From DATKMG01 sp035541995 (GTDB taxonomy: Bacteria; Acidobacteriota; Terriglobia; Versatilivoradales; Versatilivoraceae): 5,405 nt of DNA. This document shows positions 1-5,405 of the stretch, in pieces (the stretch's first letter is position 1; every line of letters begins with the position of its first letter). The position numbers were made by a program, and so were the translations under genes. The stretch spans positions 1-5,405 of the forward strand of contig DATKMG010000696.1 in NCBI GenBank assembly GCA_035541995.1. Reading direction: 5' to 3'. Under the pieces are notes generated by a model. It was not told the origin of the DNA and did not search any database. It was given only the letters and a program-made list of their open reading frames with translations.

Positions 1-37
1 GGTTGGCTGGTCAACGGCTTCGACCCCCTCACCCCTT

Positions 38-76
38 CCCTCTCCCCCAACACCAAGAAGGTGTTGGGGGAGAGGG
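38..76. repeat. Perfect 17-bp palindrome, probable dispersed C-rich repeat
   Basis: Arm 38-54 (CCCTCTCCCCCAACACC) is exactly complementary to 60-76, with the 5-nt loop AAGAA between them. Neither side is followed by a T-run (plus strand continues TGTAAATCGG; minus strand continues AAGGGGTGAG), so it is not a canonical intrinsic terminator, although it would fold strongly in RNA from either strand. From general knowledge, palindromes starting 'CTCACCCC..CCCTCTCCC' are abundant extragenic repeats in many bacterial genomes, often at gene ends. That this one is multicopy is inference, since only one copy is in the window. Confidence 0.7.
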
Positions 77-193
77 TGTAAATCGGCGGGAACGCCCACC
101 CAGGGCGGCCGCAGCGGGGACGGCGGTCCCGAGCTCCTGCCCCTCGCTGGCCCTGGGCTAGTTTCTTTCGCCCGTACCGGGCTCTGAGAGGAA

Positions 194-214
194 CCGGCGG
201 CATCCTGCCGCCGG
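194..214. repeat. 9-bp GC-rich hairpin
   Basis: CCGGCGGCA (194-202) pairs perfectly with TGCCGCCGG (206-214) across a 3-nt loop. The short loop and GC-rich arms resemble REP-type extragenic palindromes. No T-run follows on either strand. It sits just beyond the candidate terminator of the receptor gene on the minus strand and might act as a back-up 3' structure for that transcript. Confidence 0.45.
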
Positions 215-222
215 ACTTCTCG

Positions 223-267
223 AAAAATGTCCAATCTCCAGCGGCCACCCAATGGGTGGCCGGAGAT
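223..267 (-). terminator. Candidate intrinsic terminator of the receptor gene
   Basis: Read on the minus strand, ATCTCC (267-262) and GGCCACCC (261-254 region) pair with GGGTGGCC and GGAGAT around a 3-nt loop. This gives an 8-bp inner stem and a 6-bp outer stem, with a 3-nt bulge (240-242) on one side. About six bases after the stem comes a run of five T on the minus strand (223-227). It begins about 50 nt after the receptor stop codon, a normal place for a terminator. The T-run is short and slightly displaced, so activity may be weak. Confidence 0.45.
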
Positions 268-315
268 CCCCAGCCACACAGGAGTTCGATGTAACAATGC
301 TGTCCGGGCCTCAGC

Positions 316-3300
316 TCAGAAGTAAAACTTTGCTCCCAATTGCACTACGCGTGGGCCGCCGCCGCCCGAGTACGTATCCGCATAAGTGCCCCAGTTAGCC
401 GATTGCGAGATGGAAAATGGCGTCCCCGGTTGCCATTGCCACGGACCATTCACATTGTAGCTGTAGTTCTTGTTGTTGAAGTTGGGATGGTTGAAGGTGT
501 TGAACGTTTCCAGGCGGAGTTGGATTGAGTAGCGTTCGCTTGAACCCAGGTGGATGTTCTTGAACAGCGAGATATCCCAGTTCTGCATTCCACCGGTGCG
601 GAAAAGGTCACGGGACCCGAGAATTCGAGTTCCGATCAAGGGGTAGACAGGATTCTTGTTCTGGTCGAGAGTGTAGTAATAGGGAATGGCACCCCACATG
701 TTCGATCCATCCACCGTGCCGGACTCCCACGACCATCCGTTGTTCAAGTCAATCGGCGTCCCTGTCATGAACTGTGTTACGCCACTCAACTGGTAGTGGT
801 CGGTAAGGTAAGAGACCCACTTCGCTCCCCCCAAATGCTTCGAGACATTCGGAAGGTCGTAGACATAATTGGCAGCAAACACATGCTTCCGGTCCCACCC
901 GGCCGAGCGGTAGCTGAGTCCGCGTGCATTAAAGGGATCCTGCATGTCCTGATCACCGTTCGCAGTTGTAAGCGACTTCGAGTAGGTATAAACCACGCCA
1001 AAGGTCAGGCCCTTGCTGTAGCGCTGCTGAAACGACACTTGCAGAGCGTTATAGCTGGAAGTGCCGTCGAATTGCATGTACGCGATTTGTCCGTATCCCC
1101 TGTAAGGGACGAGTGGGGCATTTGAATACGCGGGCCTTCCATAAGCATAGATTCCGCTAAAGTTGTATCCCGCTGCTGCATACTCCGCAGGAAGATTCGG
1201 TTCCACCTCGGGAACAACGCCGCCGGGGAAGTTATTGGGGTCCTGGGCGGCTCGGGTGAAGGCATAGCCATACGGAATCGTATTGATATCTCGCGAGGTG
1301 ACCAGATGGCGGGATACGTTCCCCACATAGGCCACATCCAGCGTTGCACTTGTAGTGATTTGGCGCTGGATCCCCAGGCTGTAACTGTAGACGGTAGGTA
1401 CCATGCCATCCTTGGATGCACCGACGATATTCCCGAGTACACCGCTGCCAAAGTCGGGGTTTGAGAGATTGGCGATATTGCCCGAGCCCAGCGAGGCCGT
1501 CTTAACGAACAGAGGATTGTTAAACACCGGGTTGAAGATCAGGTTGCCTTGTGTGCGGTCATGCATCATGCCAAAACCGCCGCGGACGACCGTCTTGTGG
1601 TCACCGAACGGATCATAGGCAATTCCGATCCGCGGCTGGAGCATGACCCCTTTGCTATCCCAGCCGCCCTTGGGGAGTGTGCCGTCGCTGGCAAATCTCA
1701 TTCCGTTTAGCGGATCACCGCTGTTGGGGACGATATTTCCGTTGCTGTCAATCTTCACAGCTTTGGCCGGGTCGTAGGCATGAGGATCAAAGAGTGAAAT
1801 TTGGTCCCTGTCATCGAACTGCGGCGGAATCCAGGCAAACCTCATGCCATAATCCAGCGTCAGGCGCGAGCTCAGTTTCCATGTGTCCTGAGCATAAAAC
1901 TCCAATTGGTTATAACGGAAGTAGCCCGTAGGACGAGCAGTGGACTGGCTGAGGCTGTCAAAATCCCCCAGCAGTGCACTGGCGATTGGATCACCCAGAA
2001 CGCAGTTGGGCATGCCACTGGGGCAGGCGCCGCCACCGGTAGGCGCCAAACCAAAGCTCAATTGCCCATTGATGTTCCCCCATGCAATCTGGTCTTTCCG
2101 GCTGCGCTGGTAGAACATGCCGAACTTCAGCGTGTGGTTCTGCCGTATCCAGGTCAAGTTGTCATTGACGTTGATAGTCGTGTTGGCCTGCGTCCAGGGA
2201 GTTGCTCCCAGGTAACTTCCGCCGAAACTCACATTGCTGAGCCCGTTGAAGCTTACGTCCGGAATAGTATCCGAGGGATAGAGCAGGGGGAGAGCGATAT
2301 TGTTCTTAGCGAGCGAGATATTTCCATTGGTCCCATCCGCTTTTGAGAGAGTGTGGCTCGGGCCCACTGAGAACTCGTTCAGCACGTTAGACTTGAAAGA
2401 CATCACCAAGTTCAGTGACAAGTTCCAACTGGGATGTTTCTGCGTACACCCACCCGGGAAGTTGATAGAGGACGAACACGCAAAAATCCCGAACGGTCCC
2501 GGGAAAGGCGTGAACGGAGAGGTATTTTCGTCGCTATTGTGAATATAGCGCCCATAGATCCGGTATTTGGCGTTGATCTGATAATCCACGCGAACGATAT
2601 CTTCGCGCCGCGGATCCGTCCCTGAATACGTCTGGTTGAAATTGTAGTACTGTCCGTTCACGCCGAACCCGCTTACGTTGGGAAGCGGATAGAGGTTAAG
2701 AAGCTTCTGCATGTTGGTGAATACGGCCTGCTGCGCCGTGGAGAGCTTGCTGGGATCGATCTTGTTGTTGGTAATCGCGGGCCCGGAAATCACAACGGGA
2801 TTACCGTTTCCATCGGTGGACTGCGAAAAGTCCCCCTGCCGCTCCAACGCAGTTGGCGTATAAAACTGTGACGTTCCGCCAATCGGGACCAGCTGCCGGT
2901 AGAATTCCTGGTTCCAGAAAACGAACAGTTTGTCCTTCATAATTGGGCCGCCGACCTGGTAGCCGATGTAATTGTAGCGATACAACTGCGGATCGTTGTG
3001 AGGGGTGGACGATGCCAACTGATTCTTCTTGTTAAAGTATTCGTTGGCGTTCAGACTTTCGTTGCGGTGGAAAAAACGGGCATTGCCGTGCCACTGGTTT
3101 GTCCCGGCCTTCGTGACAATGGCAATCTGGCCGCCGGCGGCCTTGCCGAACTCGGCTTGGTAGTTCGAGGTGAGAATCTTCACTTCCTCGATCGCATCCG
3201 GGTTGATGGTAATGTGAGTGCCTCCATTGTTGCCGGTATCCACGTTGGAAGCCCCGTCCACAGTGAACTCGTGCTGGTTCGCCCGTGTGCCGTTGATGTT

Positions 3301-3879
3301 CATGGCATCCAGACCACCCGTGCCCGAAGCATGTCCATCGAAGCTGCTGGTGACGCCGGGAATCAATTTCATGTAATCCAGGACGTTCCGGCCATTCATG
3401 GCCACATCCTGAAGCTGTTTGTTGCTGATCAAGTCGGAGCGTTCGCCTGAACTCGATTGTATCTGCAACTCGCCGACGTCTGCCGTGACCGTGACGCTTT
3501 GAGAGGTGTCACCCATCTCCAGCACCAGTTCTCCCGCGCTCACCCGGTCCGCCACATTCAAAATAATGTCAGCCTTCTCCAGCTTCTTGAAGCCTTCCAA
3601 CTCCACCGCGACGGTGTACTTGCCTGGCGGCATGTTCGCGAACACGAATTCACCGGTTTCGCTCGTATTTACCGTGCGCGAGACACCCTTCTCCGCGTCG
3701 GTCGCAGTCACTGGCGCCAGGGCCACCATTGCGCCGCTTGGATCCTTCACACTCCCTACAATCGTGCCCGAGGTAATCTGCCCGATCGCCAGTGTCGCCG
3801 GCAACAACAAACATAACGACACCACAACGCCTCTACATACCATCTTCATTAGAAAATCATTGCGAAATGCTGGATACAT
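316..3879 (-). CDS. TonB-dependent-receptor-like outer-membrane protein with carboxypeptidase-regulatory-like domain (Oar-type)
   Basis: This 1187-residue protein should be an outer-membrane beta-barrel of the Oar/'Cna B-type' TonB-receptor-like family that is greatly expanded in Acidobacteriota; members are presumed to import or bind large substrates, and nothing here identifies the ligand. Residues about 14-33 form a hydrophobic signal peptide ending near AIG-Q. Residues about 35-120 match a carboxypeptidase-regulatory-like beta-sandwich (GTIVGSVKDPSGA, then TSETGEFVFANMPPGKYTV). A plug domain follows at about 135-260, with GRNVLDYMKLIPGV, INGTRANQHEFTVDGASN and AIEEVKILTSNYQAEFG. The remainder is rich in aromatic, alternating beta-strands and ends in the sequence KFYF, with the terminal Phe expected for BAM-dependent barrel insertion. 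No clear TonB box is visible. The start at 3879 is preferred because AAGGAGG lies 4 nt upstream; in-frame Met11 and Met13 are alternatives nearer the hydrophobic core. Length is within the family's usual 1000-1250 residues and no frame damage is seen. There is no SusD-like partner or TonB/ExbBD gene in the window. Confidence 0.93.
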   Translation of the reverse strand: MYPAFRNDFLMKMVCRGVVVSLCLLLPATLAIGQITSGTIVGSVKDPSGAMVALAPVTATDAEKGVSRTVNTSETGEFVFANMPPGKYTVAVELEGFKKLEKADIILNVADRVSAGELVLEMGDTSQSVTVTADVGELQIQSSSGERSDLISNKQLQDVAMNGRNVLDYMKLIPGVTSSFDGHASGTGGLDAMNINGTRANQHEFTVDGASNVDTGNNGGTHITINPDAIEEVKILTSNYQAEFGKAAGGQIAIVTKAGTNQWHGNARFFHRNESLNANEYFNKKNQLASSTPHNDPQLYRYNYIGYQVGGPIMKDKLFVFWNQEFYRQLVPIGGTSQFYTPTALERQGDFSQSTDGNGNPVVISGPAITNNKIDPSKLSTAQQAVFTNMQKLLNLYPLPNVSGFGVNGQYYNFNQTYSGTDPRREDIVRVDYQINAKYRIYGRYIHNSDENTSPFTPFPGPFGIFACSSSINFPGGCTQKHPSWNLSLNLVMSFKSNVLNEFSVGPSHTLSKADGTNGNISLAKNNIALPLLYPSDTIPDVSFNGLSNVSFGGSYLGATPWTQANTTINVNDNLTWIRQNHTLKFGMFYQRSRKDQIAWGNINGQLSFGLAPTGGGACPSGMPNCVLGDPIASALLGDFDSLSQSTARPTGYFRYNQLEFYAQDTWKLSSRLTLDYGMRFAWIPPQFDDRDQISLFDPHAYDPAKAVKIDSNGNIVPNSGDPLNGMRFASDGTLPKGGWDSKGVMLQPRIGIAYDPFGDHKTVVRGGFGMMHDRTQGNLIFNPVFNNPLFVKTASLGSGNIANLSNPDFGSGVLGNIVGASKDGMVPTVYSYSLGIQRQITTSATLDVAYVGNVSRHLVTSRDINTIPYGYAFTRAAQDPNNFPGGVVPEVEPNLPAEYAAAGYNFSGIYAYGRPAYSNAPLVPYRGYGQIAYMQFDGTSSYNALQVSFQQRYSKGLTFGVVYTYSKSLTTANGDQDMQDPFNARGLSYRSAGWDRKHVFAANYVYDLPNVSKHLGGAKWVSYLTDHYQLSGVTQFMTGTPIDLNNGWSWESGTVDGSNMWGAIPYYYTLDQNKNPVYPLIGTRILGSRDLFRTGGMQNWDISLFKNIHLGSSERYSIQLRLETFNTFNHPNFNNKNYSYNVNGPWQWQPGTPFSISQSANWGTYADTYSGGGGPRVVQLGAKFYF

Positions 3880-3883
3880 ACGG

Positions 3884-3890
3884 CCTCCTT
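3884..3890 (-). promoter_or_regulatory. Ribosome binding site of the receptor gene
   Basis: The minus strand reads AAGGAGG followed by 4 nt (CCGT) and then ATG at 3879. This near-perfect Shine-Dalgarno match decides the start codon over the downstream in-frame ATGs at 3849 and 3843. The spacing is slightly short but workable. Confidence 0.8.
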
Positions 3891-3924
3891 ACGAGATTAT
3901 CTGACTGCTATCGATCTTCTAGGG

Positions 3925-4229
3925 TTAGTCTGTAAGCACAGCAGAGAACGGCATCTTAAAAGTGTCTCTAGTGGCCCCCCCCTCGCTGTCATGAAGACAA
4001 CGGGCACTCGACAACTTCCAGCCAACAACTCACGGTGGAGTTCGAACCCATTCATCCCCGGCAGGCACGTGTTCTAATATGAGACAGTCAACCTTGCTAC
4101 GATGGGCTGAGTTCAAGAACTCCTCCACTAAAGCGAACACTGCCACCGCCAAACCGGCGGACCTGATTAAGCTCTCCAGCGATTCGCGCACCGAAATGTC
4201 ATCTCGACCGCTGCAATCACCGGCGTCAT
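3925..4229 (-). pseudogene. Decayed single-domain response regulator (receiver) gene
   Basis: From ATG at 4229 the frame reads MTPVIAAV and then loses one base inside the first Asp codon of the expected VDDD motif. The next frame gives DDISVRESLESLIRSAG through VDCLIL. An extra A at the expected phosphoacceptor codon (GAAC for GAC) shifts back to the original frame, which reads TCLPGMNGFELHRELLAG and RVPVVFMTARG. With both lesions corrected, the acidic pair, phosphoacceptor Asp (53) and conserved Thr (81) are spaced 44 and 28 residues apart, exactly as in the intact regulator next door. About 39 of 81 aligned residues are identical by eye. Beyond an 8-base G-run (3975-3982) the homology fades. 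A third frame gives KMPFSAVLTD before a stop at 3925, loosely like the receiver K-P-F/S region, so an internal deletion is likely; the 3' limit is uncertain. Without repair, the frame starting at 4229 stops after about 20 codons. A GAGG sits 4 nt before the ATG. A sequencing error is possible but would have to occur several times. Confidence 0.8.
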
Positions 4230-4495
4230 GAGGCCTCGATGCATTGTGTAACACCAGTCGGGAGGGAAATCAATTACACCTTGGTATTAGATGCGGTTCA
4301 GACAGTGGGGGAGGCGAATTTTGACGGGCGATGGTGCAGGTGGACTTTTCTGGAGGATGATCTGTGCACGGAAGAGCAAGGGGATATGCGGTATAGAAGT
4401 GGGCGTTTGGGCTCGAGAAGGACACCAAGGGGCCCGATGACACCAGGGAACGATGCCGACACTATTTCACTGCCTGGACCGCAATGGTGTTAGAT
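4230..4495. other. Gene-free spacer between response regulator and receiver pseudogene
   Basis: No protein similarity, RNA gene, clear promoter or terminator is recognised in these 266 bases on either strand. It should contain the 3' end of the kinase/regulator transcript and possibly a promoter for the genes to its left, but no convincing -35/-10 pair or T-tailed hairpin is visible. A short imperfect direct repeat, GACACCAAGGGG (4421-4432) and GACACCAGGG (4439-4448), is the only internal structure noticed. It may be remnant DNA decaying along with the neighbouring pseudogene. Confidence 0.5.
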
Positions 4496-5149
4496 CTAAA
4501 GCCTTGAACCCTCGCTGCCGCCAGGTTCCTTGGGAGATCGAATCCCCAGCTTCTCGGCCATTCTCACCAGGTCCGCCAACGAATCGGCCCGCATTTTACG
4601 CATCACCTGCCCGCGATGGACCTTGACCGTAAACTCGGTTATGTTCAGTTCGCCCGCCACTTGCTTATTCAGGAGCCCGGCGACCACCTGCTGCATCACT
4701 TCCTGCTCGCGCGCGGTCAGCGACTCGTACCGATCTCGCAATTCACACATCTCGGCGCGCTGCTGTCGGTTGCGCCGATCGCGTTCCAGGGCTTCTCTAA
4801 TGGCCTGCAGCAGTTGTTCCTCATCAAACGGCTTGGTCAGAAACTCAACGGCTCCCGCCTTCATGGCCTGCACGGAGGCCGGGATATTGCCGTGGCCGGT
4901 CAGGAAAACAATGGGGATCTCCAGTTCGACCTCGGTCATCCGCTTCTGCAGGTCCAGCCCGCTTATCCCCGGCATTTGTAAGTCCAATATCAAACAACAG
5001 GGCGCCTCGGCGCCGGAGCGGGCCAGAAATTCCTGCGCGGAGGCAAACTTCTCGACCCTCCACCCCGCAGACCGGATCAGGCTCTCGAGACCCTCCCGCA
5101 CCGAAGGGTCGTCGTCCACTATCGCGATAAGGGCGTTAGACTCCCGCAT
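4496..5149 (-). CDS. FixJ/NarL-type two-component response regulator with LuxR-like HTH
   Basis: This 217-residue cytoplasmic transcription factor should be phosphorylated by the upstream-encoded histidine kinase and then bind DNA. Residues about 5-120 are a receiver domain: acidic pocket VDDD (Asp12-Asp14), phosphoacceptor Asp56 in LILDLQMPG, switch Thr84 in FLTGHG and Lys106 in FLTKPF, all present. After a charged linker (about 118-140, rich in Arg, Glu and Gln), residues about 141-203 form a LuxR/FixJ helix-turn-helix, with SLTAREQEVMQQVVAGLLNK, then QVAGELNITEFTVKVHRGQV as the recognition segment and MRKMRADSLADLVRMAEKLG as the closing helices. The last 14 residues (Pro/Gly/Ser-rich) lie outside the domain. 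Length is usual for FixJ relatives (about 200-215). The start at 5149 is chosen because AAGGAG lies 6 nt upstream and MRESNALIAIVDDD is the normal receiver beginning. The longer frame to 5359 runs through the kinase gene and is spurious before Met71. The target genes are unknown. Confidence 0.95.
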   Translation of the reverse strand: MRESNALIAIVDDDPSVREGLESLIRSAGWRVEKFASAQEFLARSGAEAPCCLILDLQMPGISGLDLQKRMTEVELEIPIVFLTGHGNIPASVQAMKAGAVEFLTKPFDEEQLLQAIREALERDRRNRQQRAEMCELRDRYESLTAREQEVMQQVVAGLLNKQVAGELNITEFTVKVHRGQVMRKMRADSLADLVRMAEKLGIRSPKEPGGSEGSRL

Positions 5150-5405
5150 GGGATTCTCCTTCATGGTACTTCGGAAGGGTAAAGTGGAAGATGGTGCCGG
5201 GGCCGTCCTTGCCCGTCGCCCAGAGCCGGCCGCCGTGGGCCTGAAGAATGGAACGGCTAATCGACAGGCCCATCCCCATGCCCCCCGGCTTGGTGGTGTA
5301 GAAAGAGTCAAAGATCTTGTCGAGCTTCTCCGAGTCAATACCGATCCCCGAGTCTTCAACGCTTACCTGCACCTGGTCCGGGTCAAGGTTCTGGGTGGCG
5401 ATCAC
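5136..5405 (-). CDS. Sensor histidine kinase, C-terminal ATP-binding part (5' end outside window)
   Basis: The 89 visible residues are the end of an HATPase_c domain that binds ATP and phosphorylates a His in the unseen dimerisation domain. Numbering from the window edge, the G1 box DSGIGI is at 18-23, the F box IFDSFYTTK at 31-39, the G2 box GMGMGLSISRSI at 42-53, then AHGGRLWAT and the closing strand GTIFHFTLP (70-78). This spacing and the YTTKPGGMGMGLSISRSI signature match the PAS-containing, FixL/NodV-like soluble or membrane kinases that pair with FixJ-type regulators. The N box, phosphorylated His and sensor domain are to the right of the window, so the signal cannot be inferred. The stop (5136-5138) lies 14 nt inside the response-regulator gene, indicating one operon with coupled translation. 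The first visible codon (GTG at 5405) is an internal Val, not a start. Confidence 0.93.
   Translation of the reverse strand: MIATQNLDPDQVQVSVEDSGIGIDSEKLDKIFDSFYTTKPGGMGMGLSISRSILQAHGGRLWATGKDGPGTIFHFTLPKYHEGESHAGV
5156..5161 (-). promoter_or_regulatory. Ribosome binding site of the response regulator, inside the kinase gene
   Basis: The minus strand reads AAGGAG, then 6 nt, then ATG at 5149. The site lies within the last codons of the kinase gene, so ribosomes finishing the kinase would pass directly over it. An in-frame ATG at 5164 (giving MKENPMRES) overlaps the site itself and has no good Shine-Dalgarno of its own, which argues for the 5149 start. Confidence 0.75.

Larger units (their letters stand above)
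1..315. other. Left-edge intergenic region with three stem-loops
   Basis: No gene can be supported in this stretch. It lies downstream of the receptor gene, which is read leftwards and stops at 316. It holds a perfect 17-bp palindrome (38-76), a 9-bp GC-rich hairpin (194-214) and an interrupted hairpin (234-267), described separately. Between about 80 and 190 the sequence is GC-rich, with short imperfect complementarities but no clear structure or open frame. A short open frame on the plus strand runs from the window edge to a TAA at 79-81, but it passes through the palindrome and gives no recognisable protein. Confidence 0.6.

Noticed and set aside
38..76. Palindrome as a classical rho-independent terminator
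   Set aside because: No T-run follows the stem on either strand, so it was listed as a repeat instead.
550..1125. 191-codon plus-strand frame opposite the receptor gene, and similar long antisense frames across 300-3900
   Set aside because: They lie wholly inside the receptor gene, which has clear domain structure on the minus strand, and show no family motifs. They are antisense shadows caused by the GC-rich codon pattern.
3894..3899. TAATCT as a -10 box for the receptor gene
   Set aside because: It lies only 14 nt upstream of the start codon and would leave almost no leader before the ribosome binding site; no -35-like hexamer is found 16-18 nt upstream.
4030..4254. 74-aa minus-strand ORF as an intact small protein
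   Set aside because: Its ends (MLHNASRPHDAGDCSGR and EHVPAGDEWVRTPP) are out-of-frame readings on either side of a genuine receiver core; it is better explained as the middle part of a frameshifted pseudogene.
4239..4493. 84-codon plus-strand open frame (MHCVTPVGREINYTL...)
   Set aside because: No recognisable domain, no convincing ribosome binding site, opposite to all neighbouring genes, and its first codons overlap the start region of the receiver remnant. It is most likely a chance frame.
5150..5359. 70-residue N-terminal extension of the response regulator
   Set aside because: The extra residues are an out-of-frame reading of the kinase ATP-binding domain. The receiver domain starts normally at 5149 with its own Shine-Dalgarno.

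Overview
The window looks like chromosomal DNA of an Acidobacteriota-type soil bacterium (Solibacter/Bryobacter or Terriglobia-like). The evidence is moderately high GC, a very large TonB-dependent-receptor-like protein with an N-terminal carboxypeptidase-regulatory-like (Oar-type) domain, and a FixL/FixJ-style two-component pair with the 'YTTKPGGMGMGLSISRSI' kinase signature common in that group. The taxonomic call is inference from protein style only.

All recognisable genes lie on the minus strand and are transcribed from right to left. From the right edge: (1) the C-terminal ATP-binding end of a sensor histidine kinase, cut by the window edge (5136-5405). (2) A complete FixJ/NarL-type response regulator (4496-5149), whose start overlaps the kinase stop by 14 nt, so the two are probably translationally coupled. 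(3) A 266-nt stretch with no recognisable gene (4230-4495). (4) A decayed receiver-domain gene (about 3925-4229). Its reading frame is broken by a 1-nt deletion in the VDDD acidic-pocket motif and a 1-nt insertion at the phosphoacceptor Asp codon, and its C-terminal end is degraded. (5) A complete 1187-aa outer-membrane TonB-dependent-receptor-like protein (316-3879) with a strong ribosome binding site. (6) A gene-free left flank (1-315) with three stem-loops. One is followed by a T-run on the minus strand and may terminate the receptor transcript. Another is a perfect 17-bp palindrome of the C-rich 'CCCTCTCCCCCA' type seen as dispersed repeats in many bacterial genomes.

The kinase should phosphorylate the response regulator, which would act on DNA through its LuxR/FixJ-type helix-turn-helix. 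The broken receiver gene was probably the single-domain third member of the same signalling group. Whether this system controls the downstream receptor gene is suggested only by shared orientation and proximity.

The most notable observation is the receiver pseudogene. No new defence system, CRISPR array, RNA gene or insertion sequence was found.
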